DNA of 23,345 nucleotides from Romeriopsis sp046049545 (GTDB lineage Bacteria > Cyanobacteriota > Cyanobacteriia > Leptolyngbyales > Leptolyngbyaceae), in contig JBJORF010000071.1 in NCBI GenBank assembly GCA_046049545.1, positions 1 through 23,345 on the forward strand, in the 5' to 3' direction. Below the pieces are notes generated by a model. That model was not told the DNA's origin, did not search any database, and worked only from the letters and a program-made list of their open reading frames with translations. A program made the translations under genes and the position numbers. Below, piece by piece: positions 8,743 to 16,623 of this stretch; position 1 is the stretch's first letter; every line of letters begins with the position of its first letter.

Positions 8743-10029
8743 CTAAACTCCGGCTTGTTCTTCGTTGAGATTGAACAGCATCGTTAAGGCATCCATGGCT
8801 TGCTGCCGCGCTTCGAGGTCACGCTGCGATCGCAGTTGCACCATCGGATCATGCAGGATTTTGTTGACGATGCCTTTGGTGAGGGCTTCGATTACAGCCT
8901 GCTGTTTACCACCGAATTCATTGCCCAAACGCGATAGGGCTTTTTCCAATTCCTGGGTGCGAATGGTTTCGACTTTATCCCGGAGGCTGCTGATCGTGGC
9001 GATTGCATCGAGGGAACGCAGCCAGCTATCGAAGCTATCGACTTCTTCTTCGAGCAAGCCCTCTGCTTCCATGGCCATTTGGCGACGGCTTTCTTGGTTC
9101 TGCTCCACTACGGTTTTGAGATCATCCACGTCGTAGGCGTTGACGTTGTCCAATTCATTTGCGTCGGAATGGACGTTACGTGGCACCGAAATATCGATCA
9201 GCATCAGCTTCCGGGCCGGATCGAGGGCGGATTCGAGTTTCGATCGGTCCAGAATCGGCTCGACGGAACTGGTACTGGTAAAGGTAATGTCCGAATCGGC
9301 GACGGCCTGCATCATCTGCTCGACGGGCACGACTTTGATGTTCGCTTCGGGGAACTTCTCGGCCAGATCGATCGCCTTTTGCATCGTCCGGTTCATCAAG
9401 GTAATGTCGCGATTCCCCTTAGAAATCAGGTGCTTGACCAACAGCACAGACATTTTCCCGGCCCCGACGATCGTGGTTTTCAGCGGGGCGAGATCAACGG
9501 CTTTGATTTGGGCCAATTCGACGGCGGCGGAACTGATCGACACCGCACCTGTACCAATACTGGTTTCGGTGCGGACGCGCTTGCCAGCGGTGATCGCTTG
9601 CTTGAGCAGTTGGTTCAAAATCCGACCCGTGCCGTTAAATTTCTGACCGCACTGGTGGCAATGCTTTACCTGGGAGAGGATCTGCCCTTCGCCCAGCACG
9701 AGGCTATCGAGACCCGATGCCACGCGCATCAAGTGCATTACGCCATCCTGGTGCAGCAGCGTGAATAGATAGGGCCGCAGCATGTCCACGGGCAATTTGC
9801 TGTGTTCTGACAAGAACTGGATAACTTCGCGAATGCCCGGTTCCGTTTCCTTCAACACCAAGTAAATTTCGAGGCGGTTACAGGTACTGAGGACGGCAAC
9901 TTCTTCGATGTTCGGGTAGCCGCAGAGCTGGGCGATCGCTCGATCGTAAACGGGTTCGGGAATGCTCAACTTTTCCCGCACTTCCACAGGCGCAGTCTTG
10001 TGCGTTAGGCCAACAACAGCAATGTTCAT
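8743..10029 (-). CDS. hemA: Glutamyl-tRNA reductase
   Basis: First committed enzyme of the C5 tetrapyrrole pathway: it reduces glutamyl-tRNA(Glu) with NADPH to glutamate-1-semialdehyde, feeding chlorophyll, haem and bilins. The start is set at the ATG giving MNIAVVGLTHKTAPVEVREK, which matches the family N-terminus; the open frame runs 14 codons further upstream without family similarity. Length is 428 residues. The catalytic cysteine is Cys50 in LSTCNRLEIY. The SIGTGAVSISSAAVELA stretch and the NADPH-binding VGAGKMS motif are present, and the C-terminal dimerisation helix region is complete. It lies 177 bp downstream of glpX on the same strand. The pair glpX-hemA is a recurring order in cyanobacteria. 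Confidence 0.97.
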   Translation of the reverse strand: MNIAVVGLTHKTAPVEVREKLSIPEPVYDRAIAQLCGYPNIEEVAVLSTCNRLEIYLVLKETEPGIREVIQFLSEHSKLPVDMLRPYLFTLLHQDGVMHLMRVASGLDSLVLGEGQILSQVKHCHQCGQKFNGTGRILNQLLKQAITAGKRVRTETSIGTGAVSISSAAVELAQIKAVDLAPLKTTIVGAGKMSVLLVKHLISKGNRDITLMNRTMQKAIDLAEKFPEANIKVVPVEQMMQAVADSDITFTSTSSVEPILDRSKLESALDPARKLMLIDISVPRNVHSDANELDNVNAYDVDDLKTVVEQNQESRRQMAMEAEGLLEEEVDSFDSWLRSLDAIATISSLRDKVETIRTQELEKALSRLGNEFGGKQQAVIEALTKGIVNKILHDPMVQLRSQRDLEARQQAMDALTMLFNLNEEQAGV

Positions 10030-10140
10030 ATTAAATCTCGGATATCTAAACTCAAACTGCTCAGTCATCAACCGGGGTCAGTGGGTTATCGCCAACCCGA
10101 TCGTCCGCCTAAATTCCATTTTTATTGGGATGTTGTCGGG

Positions 10141-10196
10141 GACAGGCGAGCCGGACGTGATTTCCATAGGAAACCGCAGTCCGGCTCACAACTGTC
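10141..10196 (-). terminator. Long interrupted hairpin between glpX and hemA
   Basis: GAGCCGGAC (10148-10156) pairs perfectly with GTCCGGCTC (10179-10187). An outer pair GACAG/CTGTC (10141-10145 with 10192-10196) extends it past small internal loops, and the apical part can form TTTCC/GGAAA (10161-10165 with 10169-10173). The hairpin begins about 10 bases past the glpX stop and lies over 100 bases upstream of hemA. It could end glpX transcripts, protect their 3' ends, or lie in the hemA leader. No clear U-tract follows, so a simple intrinsic terminator is not certain. Confidence 0.5.
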
Positions 10197-10206
10197 TTCA
10201 GCGAAA

Positions 10207-11223
10207 TTAGTGCAGTTGCACCGACTTCGGATTGTCAATCATGTGAATCGTATCGACGAACCGAGCCGTCTTCGATTGGCTGGAAATGATCAACGACTGG
10301 GTGCGGATGCCGCCGCCGAAGAAGCGAACACCCTGTAACCAGTTGCTGCTGGTGATCCCAGTTGCCGCGAAGATCACGTTGTTGCCGGAAGCCAATTCTT
10401 CCGTTTCATAGACCTTATCCGGATCCGTGATGCCCATGGAAGCCATGCGCGCCAGGTTGCCTTCTTTAGTCATGTTCGCCCATTCCTTGGTTTGGACGAT
10501 CGCGGGGTCATAGATCAGCTGACCTTGGAAGTGACCGCCGAGGCACTTCATTGCTGCCGCTGTGATCACACCTTCCGGTGCGGCACCGATCCCGATCAGC
10601 GCATGGATGCCAGTACCCGCGAAGCCGCAGTTCAGGGCCGCACCCACGTCACCGTCGCTGATCAGCTGAATCCGTGCACCCGTCTCCCGGATTTCCTTAA
10701 TCAAGTCGTTGTGACGTTCGCGCTTCATGACCACAACCGTGAGGTCGCTGATCGCCCGATCAAGACATTCCGACAAAATCTTCAAGTTTTCCGTTGCGGA
10801 CTTGCGAATGTCCACTTTGCCTTTAGCAGCGGGGGGCGCTGCTAATTTCTTCATGTAGAAGTCAGGGGCATTGAACAAACCGCCTTTCTCGGCGATCGCC
10901 AACACCGCGATCGAACCGGGCTGGCTGTAGGCACAGAGGTTCGTCCCTTCGCAAGGATCCACAGCGATGTCGATTTCCGGGCCGGAGTTGGTTGCATAAC
11001 CGGTACCGACTTCTTCACCGATGAAGAGCATGGGCGCATCATCCCGCTCCCCTTCCCCGATTACGATCCGACCACGCATGTGCATTTTGTTCATGCGCTG
11101 ACGCATGGCTTCTACCGCTGCCTCGTCGGCACCGTCTTTGTCGCCTTTACCCACTAAGTGAGCCGAAGCAATCGCCGCTTGTTCAACGACTTCCGTAATC
11201 TCTAAGCCCAGCGTGTTTTCCAC
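10207..11223 (-). CDS. glpX: Class II fructose-1,6-bisphosphatase / sedoheptulose-1,7-bisphosphatase
   Basis: Calvin-cycle phosphatase that removes the 1-phosphate from both fructose-1,6- and sedoheptulose-1,7-bisphosphate, the bifunctional GlpX-type enzyme of cyanobacteria. The chosen start is the GTG at 11223: GGAGGA sits four bases upstream and translation begins MENTLGLEITEVVEQ, matching the usual family N-terminus. Upstream ATG (11256) and TTG (11271) codons would add 11 or 16 residues without family similarity. Length is 338 residues. Metal and substrate motifs are GEGERDDAPM (56-65), DPCEGTN (89-95) and the later LISDGDVGAAL. Ordered trm1, glpX, hemA on one strand. The cyanobacterial enzyme is typically redox- and AMP-controlled; that is family knowledge. 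Confidence 0.95.
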   Translation of the reverse strand: MENTLGLEITEVVEQAAIASAHLVGKGDKDGADEAAVEAMRQRMNKMHMRGRIVIGEGERDDAPMLFIGEEVGTGYATNSGPEIDIAVDPCEGTNLCAYSQPGSIAVLAIAEKGGLFNAPDFYMKKLAAPPAAKGKVDIRKSATENLKILSECLDRAISDLTVVVMKRERHNDLIKEIRETGARIQLISDGDVGAALNCGFAGTGIHALIGIGAAPEGVITAAAMKCLGGHFQGQLIYDPAIVQTKEWANMTKEGNLARMASMGITDPDKVYETEELASGNNVIFAATGITSSNWLQGVRFFGGGIRTQSLIISSQSKTARFVDTIHMIDNPKSVQLH

Positions 11224-11227
11224 TACG

Positions 11228-11233
11228 TCCTCC
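11228..11233 (-). promoter_or_regulatory. Ribosome binding site that decides the glpX start
   Basis: On the minus strand GGAGGA precedes the GTG codon at 11223 by four bases. The upstream ATG and TTG candidates have no comparably placed Shine-Dalgarno sequence, so this site supports the internal GTG start. Confidence 0.7.
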
Positions 11234-11326
11234 AAACTGCTTGATGTTGCGCCCATAGTGGCGACTTCCAAACCAGTCTACCAAAGGGCGGCAATTCCCT
11301 TGAAGCGTCCAGGCGATCGGATGGTG

Positions 11327-12466
11327 TTAAGTTTTGTGCGAAGAATGATAGTTGGGGGTTGTGGCGCTGTTGAGTATATTGAGACAAGTGACCAAGCTGG
11401 CGTTGGTTTTGAAGCCTTCGGGGGTGATGTGGGTAGGGCCAAAGCGGTAGCCAGCCTGCTGTAAGGCGTTGGCCAGTCGATCGCGCGGTGGAATGTCGCA
11501 GTGGCCGCGTCGTCCGACTGCGCCCAGGGTATAGAAATAGGGCGGCAGGCCAATTTCCGCCGATAGATTATTTAGCCATTGGGCCAACGCCAGATTATGT
11601 TGTTGTTCCGCCAGGCTGCGCATTTGATGTAGCCATTCAGCGTGATGCATTTCTCCCAGCCACATCGGGCCGCTAATGGTCGGAGTTGCCTGACAACTGC
11701 TACAGCTAATATGTCCCAATTGTCGCCAATCAACGGTCTGAAAGCTACCGCAAGCATGGCAGTAGCCAAGGAAACCATAGTGGGCGATCGGTTGTTTGGT
11801 GAGCACGGGGTTGGGTTTGGCCTGGAGCTGCACCATGACGCGAAACACCGATTGTTGGTAAAACGCGACGATCGGTTGTATCCCATAACCGAGGGCTAAG
11901 GCTTGCTGGTGAATTGCCCCAATCAGGATGCGTAAAGCCTGTTCATGCACGGCGGGATGCGATCGGGCGTAGCTGCCCCATTGCTGCATACTTTGGTGGG
12001 GGAGCTGCCCGGATAGGCTCCGACCATCGGTGCTAGTGACGTAGAGCAGTCCGCCGATTTTCAATGCTTGGAGCGCTAACCCCAGATACGGCAGCGGGTT
12101 ACCAAACGCATCCAGATCAATCAGGTCAAAATATTCGCCTTGGCTGATCGCCTCAATCAGTGCACGCTGGGCCGATCGTTGGGTGATGCAATATTGGGTT
12201 TGCGGCCGATCACGCAAATTCTCCTTCAGAGTTGCCTGCACATCGGGGTCAGCATCATTAATCCAAGCAAAATCCGCTGCTGCTTCCACCAAGTACCGCA
12301 AAGCCCGAATCCCACAACCACTCATCCCATCAAATAGCCGGAGAGTGGGTTGCGATTGCCGATAGACCTGAGCGGCAAGGATGCCGAGATCACGCGATCG
12401 CTGACTACTGCGGCGATAAAAGGCATTGCCAAGGGCGCAGATGACAAGACCTTCTTGAACTTGCAT
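11327..12466 (-). CDS. trm1: tRNA (guanine(26)-N2)-dimethyltransferase, Trm1 family
   Basis: SAM-dependent enzyme that methylates G26 (in some bacteria also G27) of tRNA. Length is 379 residues, normal for the archaeal and Aquifex-type enzyme. The N-terminal EGLVICALGNAFYRRSSQRSRDLG segment matches the Trm1 start, including the NRDL-like motif as SRDLG. The SAM-binding site shows FDGMSGCGIRALRY (45-58). The catalytic DPFG-type motif is DAFGNP (119-124). Four cysteines C236, C239, C255 and C258 form the zinc site, and GFKTNAS (351-357) matches the family's C-terminal FKTDAP-like motif. It reads leftward toward glpX with about 103 bp between them. Trm1 is widespread in archaea and eukaryotes but sparse in bacteria; cyanobacteria are among the exceptions. 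Confidence 0.92.
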   Translation of the reverse strand: MQVQEGLVICALGNAFYRRSSQRSRDLGILAAQVYRQSQPTLRLFDGMSGCGIRALRYLVEAAADFAWINDADPDVQATLKENLRDRPQTQYCITQRSAQRALIEAISQGEYFDLIDLDAFGNPLPYLGLALQALKIGGLLYVTSTDGRSLSGQLPHQSMQQWGSYARSHPAVHEQALRILIGAIHQQALALGYGIQPIVAFYQQSVFRVMVQLQAKPNPVLTKQPIAHYGFLGYCHACGSFQTVDWRQLGHISCSSCQATPTISGPMWLGEMHHAEWLHQMRSLAEQQHNLALAQWLNNLSAEIGLPPYFYTLGAVGRRGHCDIPPRDRLANALQQAGYRFGPTHITPEGFKTNASLVTCLNILNSATTPNYHSSHKT

Positions 12467-12791
12467 GGTCAGTTCCCGGAACGATCGATGGGTGTTGAAT
12501 AGTGCTGATTACTGGAGGAAACTGTGATACTCTCGCGAGTTTTGCGTCAGAATTGCTCATTTTCACTAAAGTCTCGCCGCCGACAGGCGCTAAGGCCCGT
12601 GCATCCACGGTTATCGATCGCCAAAGCGGCTTTCTACGATGGGTGTATGTCAGATTATGGGCACTTGTATTGGACGCTAAAGGCGTAACTTTGGTCATCG
12701 ATCGCCCGCTACCGATTGGAACAGATTCGCTCAGTTATATTTTGCCCCGCCCGTTTTCCACTTTCCTGCATTGTCTCAGAAGTTAGCCCAT
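12467..12791. promoter_or_regulatory. Divergent intergenic region between trm1 and the GGDEF-EAL gene
   Basis: About 325 bases without a convincing gene. An open frame at 12502-12786 (+) has no family features and runs into the next gene in another frame, so I do not call it. The region must carry the two divergent promoters. A TATATT hexamer at 12736-12741 could be a -10 for the rightward gene; the nearest TTGGAA (12716-12721) is only 14 bases away, which is too short for a standard spacer. The decamer CGATGGGTGT occurs twice (12486-12495 and 12637-12646). Confidence 0.35.
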
Positions 12792-15263
12792 ATGCTTCGC
12801 GCGTTTTTCACCTCGACGATTCCGGATAATGTCGCAGCACCTTGGATCGCTTTACCGCCCGTGCCTGCTCCGCGTAATTTGCGCCTAACCCTCGCGGGGG
12901 AACAGCCTGTCACCGAATCTCCGTCATTGCGGCCGCTGGCGACCTTGCCAACGGATATGGCAATGGCATTGCATCAGCTCAGTCAGCAAGCCCTCGGTGG
13001 CCTCGCCTGGCCACAACTGATGCAGCAGGTCGTACAAGTTGCCGCGCAGGTGTTAGCGATGCCGCGCTGCGCCCTTTGGTCAGTCCAAGGCCAGGTGCCG
13101 ACCTGCGATCAGACTCAAATGCTAAGTTGTCAGGCGATCGTCGGGGCACCGATGCCAGCGGATCACTGTGCTTGTCCGCCACTGCTGGAATTGAGTGGCT
13201 GTGCATCTCCGCTGGCGGAAGCCGCCGGATTATTGGCGGTCAGGCCCTATGCGTCAACGCAACTCGTACAGAATCTGCTGCTACCCATCTTCGGGCCAGC
13301 GGAGATGCTGGGTGTCTTGGAAGTGAATGCCTCGGTAGCCCAAAGTTTTAGCCCAGCGCAAGTGGCTTTTCTCGCCGCGATCGGTGAATTGGTCGCGATG
13401 GCCTATCAGCATTACCAGACCGAACAGATTCGCGAGGTGCGTAACCGAGTTCTGGAATCGATCGCCAAAAATGTTGAGCTACCCGAGATCCTCCAGCAGC
13501 TTTGTGAAATTGTGGAGATCATGATTCCCGATAGCGGCTGTCATCTGATGCAGCTTGACGAGACCGGAACACAGGTGATTCTGCAAGTATCACCCAGCTT
13601 ATCAAACCACCAAATGCCGGATGGAGAACCGTTTGCGGTCAGTGAACTGCCGATGCTTTACCATCAAGTGTTTGAAAAGCAAGCGCCCTTTATTTGGCAT
13701 CAGCACCTCTCCACCGAGATCCACGATCAAGCGTTATTGGATTACGTGCAGCCCCAAGGCTGGCAGTCCCTTTGGCTCATCCCATGGCACGGACAGGGAG
13801 GGGTATCCCAAGGTTGCCTGACGATCGCGCATCGATCGCCCAGTCTGATGCAAGCGGTCCATCAGCCCTTGATTCAGACCGTGACGCAGTTAGTGCTGCT
13901 AGCTACCGAAAATCGCCGCAACGCTCACAATCTTGAAAAACAGGCAATGTATGATGGCCTGACTGGATTGCCGAATCGGATTTTTTTCATGGAGCAACTG
14001 TCCGCGAAGTTGCAAGCCCGTGATCAAGCCTTTGCACTGTTGTTCTTGGATGTTGATCATTTCAAATTGGTGAATGACAGCTTGGGCCATAATGCCGGAG
14101 ATGAGCTGTTGGTCGAGATTACCCGGCGGTTGAGTCCTTGCATTCGGCGGACAGATATTTTTGCCCGTTTGGGTGGGGATGAATTTGCAATTATTTTGAA
14201 TGGGGTGCAGGATGTCACCCAAGCGCAATCGATCGCGGACCAAATCAAAGCCGTCCTGTCCCTGCCATTCATGATTCTTGATCGGGAAGTGTTTGCTTCC
14301 GTTAGTATCGGGATCGCCCATTCGGATAATTATTATGCTTCCCCGGCGGAAATCCTGCGGGATGCCGATATTGCCATGTATCGCGCGAAATCCCTGGGCC
14401 GATCGCGGGCGGCAACTTTCGATAAAACAATGCATGCGAATGTCGTCGATCGCATGCAGATTGAGATGGAACTGCGGCGGGTCGTCGATCAGCTATTCCT
14501 CGATGGGACTTCCCAGTTGCAGCTGTATTATCAGCCGATCGTGTCGTTGATTACGGGTCGGGTAACGGGCTTTGAGGCGTTGATTCGCTGGATTCATCCG
14601 GAACGCGGCTTGATTTCGCCTTTGGACTTCATCCCGATCGCCGAAGAAATTGGCCTGATCATCCCGATCGGGCAATGGGTAATCCAAGAAGCCTGCCAGC
14701 AGCTCAACCGTTGGCAGCAAGATCTGAATTTGCCGGATTTGAGCATGAGTATCAATGTTTCCAGCCGCCAATTCCTACAGTCAGATTTCCTGCCAATGGT
14801 GCAGCAAATCCTCAACTACACTGGGATTTCCCCCGATTGCCTGAAGCTAGAAATCACCGAAAGCGTGCTGATGGAGACCGCAAGTACGGTGCTAGAACGG
14901 TTGGAATACCTGCGCGATCTGGGGGTGCGGTTGAGCCTCGATGACTTTGGCACGGGCTATTCATCGCTCAGCTATCTCCAGCAGTTTCCAATTAATACGC
15001 TGAAGGTCGATCGCTCTTTTGTGGATAAATTGGCCGAGGACCAAAATCAAGTGGTGCAGGCGATCGTGGCGCTGACCGATGGATTATCGATGGATGCTGT
15101 GGCCGAGGGGATTGAAACTGCTGAACAGTTGGCACATTTGCGTTCCTTGGGCTGTGAATATGGTCAGGGCTATTTCTTCTCGCCGCCGATGACGCGAGAG
15201 AATGCGGAGCAGATGCTGGTTGATCAACCCCATTGGCCCGATCCGAATTGCCCCGACCGCTAA
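12792..15263 (+). CDS. GAF-GAF-GGDEF-EAL cyclic-di-GMP signalling protein
   Basis: Predicted cytoplasmic bifunctional c-di-GMP enzyme of 823 residues counted from the ATG at 12792; a TTG at 12771 would add seven. Two GAF-like sensor regions lie at about 60-215 and 220-375, with no obvious phytochrome-type chromophore motif. The GGDEF domain (about 385-550) has an intact GGDEF signature (461-465) and an RxxD inhibitory site RRTD (452-455) five residues before it. The EAL domain (about 560-815) keeps the metal and catalytic residues: EAL 595-597, N655, E687, D717-D718 in DDFGTGYSS, K738, E772 and Q792. Both synthase and phosphodiesterase activity are therefore possible. There are no membrane helices. 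It stands alone, 281 bp before obgE. The GAF ligand is unknown. Confidence 0.92.
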   Translation: MLRAFFTSTIPDNVAAPWIALPPVPAPRNLRLTLAGEQPVTESPSLRPLATLPTDMAMALHQLSQQALGGLAWPQLMQQVVQVAAQVLAMPRCALWSVQGQVPTCDQTQMLSCQAIVGAPMPADHCACPPLLELSGCASPLAEAAGLLAVRPYASTQLVQNLLLPIFGPAEMLGVLEVNASVAQSFSPAQVAFLAAIGELVAMAYQHYQTEQIREVRNRVLESIAKNVELPEILQQLCEIVEIMIPDSGCHLMQLDETGTQVILQVSPSLSNHQMPDGEPFAVSELPMLYHQVFEKQAPFIWHQHLSTEIHDQALLDYVQPQGWQSLWLIPWHGQGGVSQGCLTIAHRSPSLMQAVHQPLIQTVTQLVLLATENRRNAHNLEKQAMYDGLTGLPNRIFFMEQLSAKLQARDQAFALLFLDVDHFKLVNDSLGHNAGDELLVEITRRLSPCIRRTDIFARLGGDEFAIILNGVQDVTQAQSIADQIKAVLSLPFMILDREVFASVSIGIAHSDNYYASPAEILRDADIAMYRAKSLGRSRAATFDKTMHANVVDRMQIEMELRRVVDQLFLDGTSQLQLYYQPIVSLITGRVTGFEALIRWIHPERGLISPLDFIPIAEEIGLIIPIGQWVIQEACQQLNRWQQDLNLPDLSMSINVSSRQFLQSDFLPMVQQILNYTGISPDCLKLEITESVLMETASTVLERLEYLRDLGVRLSLDDFGTGYSSLSYLQQFPINTLKVDRSFVDKLAEDQNQVVQAIVALTDGLSMDAVAEGIETAEQLAHLRSLGCEYGQGYFFSPPMTRENAEQMLVDQPHWPDPNCPDR

Positions 15264-15341
15264 GGCCCCTGGTTTAAGCCACAAGAAATTGGAGGCGCGC
15301 GCGTTCATTGCCCCAGCCCATCCATGCCGTGGTCGGTGATC

Positions 15342-15375
15342 CGTAGGGGCGTGCATCCCACGCCCACAGCCTACG
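15342..15375. repeat. Palindromic repeat downstream of the GGDEF-EAL gene
   Basis: GGGCGTG (15347-15353) pairs with CACGCCC (15359-15365) around a five-base loop. CGTAG (15342-15346) pairs with CTACG (15371-15375) outside it, past a five-base bulge on one side. The GTAGGGGCGTG core resembles dispersed palindromic repeats seen between cyanobacterial genes. It lies about 80 bases after the stop codon and may help end that transcript. Confidence 0.55.
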
Positions 15376-15449
15376 TCAACCAACCCTCACATCCCACCCG
15401 AGCGATTCAATCCGTTGAATTAGGAATTGCTGTGAATCCATCATTGCCC

Positions 15450-15479
15450 TTGCGCTGATTCGACTTCAATCAGTATGAT
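15450..15479 (+). promoter_or_regulatory. Candidate promoter for obgE
   Basis: TTGCGC (15450-15455) and TATGAT (15474-15479) are separated by 18 bases, a good sigma-70-type pair. The -10 ends 65 bases before the obgE start. A small ATTCAA/TTGAAT inverted repeat (15405-15420) lies just upstream. Assigned by eye only. Confidence 0.45.
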
Positions 15480-15544
15480 GGAAGACTGCTCGTTTTCGCC
15501 CTGGAATGGGTGCAGTCAGTTTTCCCTACATCCCAACGACCACC

Positions 15545-16594
15545 ATGCAATTCATCGATCACGCAGAAATTCAAGTCCAAGCGGGTAATGGCGGCGATGG
15601 CATGGTGGCATTTCGGCGCGAAAAGTACGTTCCGGCGGGGGGGCCTTCTGGCGGTAATGGAGGACATGGCGGTGATGTCTGTCTAATTGCCGACCATAAT
15701 TTGCAAACCCTATTGGATTTCCAGTATAAGCGAATCTACAAGGGCGAAGACGGCAAACGTGGTGGCCCGAATAAGTGTACCGGGGCTTCCGGGGCCGATC
15801 GGATGATTGAGGTACCCTGTGGCACGGCGATCTACGATGCAGAAACGGGGGCACTCCTGGGGGATTTGACCGAAATCGGCCAACAATTGACCGTTGCCGT
15901 CGGCGGGAAAGGCGGCCTCGGTAATGCCTGCTTTTTAACCAATCAAAACCGCGCCCCGGAGATGGCCCAGCCCGGCCGCGAGGGTGAACAGCGCCTACTG
16001 CGACTCGAACTGAAGCTATTGGCTGAGGTGGGCATCATCGGCCTGCCGAATGCGGGTAAGTCCACCTTGATTTCCGCCCTGTCCGCCGCCAAACCGAAGA
16101 TTGCCGATTATCCCTTTACGACTTTGATTCCCAATCTGGGGGTCGTCCGCCGCCCCACGGGTGACGGCAATGTATTTGCGGATATTCCCGGTTTGGTGGA
16201 AGGGGCCCATGCGGGCATCGGGCTGGGCCATGATTTTCTGCGGCATGTGGAACGGACGCGGGTGCTGCTGCATTTGATCGATGCGACGGATGAAGACCCG
16301 ATCGCCAACTATCGCACGATCCAAGCCGAACTTGAGGCTTATGGTCGGGGACTGGCCAAACGCCCCCAAATCGTCGCTTTGAATAAGCTCGATGCCACCT
16401 ATGCCGATGATCCGGCGATGCAGGAATTGGCAGTGGAATTGCAAGCGCTGAGTCAAACGGAGCAAGTCTTTCTCGTATCAGCAGTGAGCGGTCAAGGGCT
16501 CGATCGCTTGCTGCAAAAGATCTGGGATACCCTCGATCGTACCGCCGATGAACCGTTTGAGCCGCTTGAACCGATGCTCAGCGTGACTGTTTAA
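15545..16594 (+). CDS. obgE: GTPase Obg/CgtA (ribosome assembly)
   Basis: Essential GTPase that binds the 50S subunit during late assembly and links ribosome state to stress signals. The start is the ATG giving MQFIDHAEIQVQAGNGGDG, the conserved Obg beginning; 13 upstream codons in the same frame have no family match. Length is 349 residues. The glycine-rich Obg domain covers about 1-158 (GGPSGGNGGHGG and GGKGGLGN are visible). The G domain has G1 GLPNAGKST (166-174), the YPFTT switch (189-193), G3 DIPG (213-216), G4 NKLD (280-283) and a G5-like SAVSGQG. It lacks the longer C-terminal domain of many bacterial Obg proteins, ending soon after the G domain in a short acidic tail. Only 19 bp separate it from the convergent beta-lactamase-like gene. 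Confidence 0.97.
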   Translation: MQFIDHAEIQVQAGNGGDGMVAFRREKYVPAGGPSGGNGGHGGDVCLIADHNLQTLLDFQYKRIYKGEDGKRGGPNKCTGASGADRMIEVPCGTAIYDAETGALLGDLTEIGQQLTVAVGGKGGLGNACFLTNQNRAPEMAQPGREGEQRLLRLELKLLAEVGIIGLPNAGKSTLISALSAAKPKIADYPFTTLIPNLGVVRRPTGDGNVFADIPGLVEGAHAGIGLGHDFLRHVERTRVLLHLIDATDEDPIANYRTIQAELEAYGRGLAKRPQIVALNKLDATYADDPAMQELAVELQALSQTEQVFLVSAVSGQGLDRLLQKIWDTLDRTADEPFEPLEPMLSVTV

Positions 16595-16596
16595 TG

Positions 16597-16623
16597 GTCT
16601 AGTTGGGCTGAGTCTAGTTGGGC
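16597..16623. repeat. 12-bp direct repeat (period 15) across the 3' end of the beta-lactamase-like gene
   Basis: GTCTAGTTGGGC occurs at 16597-16608 and again at 16612-16623. The second copy contains the minus-strand TAG stop codon (16614-16616), so the repeat overlaps that gene's end. It fills the short gap to the obgE stop. Confidence 0.75.

Noticed and set aside
10207..11271. Longer glpX start at TTG 11271 or ATG 11256
   Set aside because: The added residues have no family similarity, whereas the GTG at 11223 has GGAGGA at good spacing and gives the expected MENTLGLE N-terminus.
12502..12786. 94-residue open frame between trm1 and the GGDEF-EAL gene
   Set aside because: No recognisable motif, no clear ribosome binding site, and it overlaps the start of the next gene in another frame. 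The region is better explained as promoter DNA.
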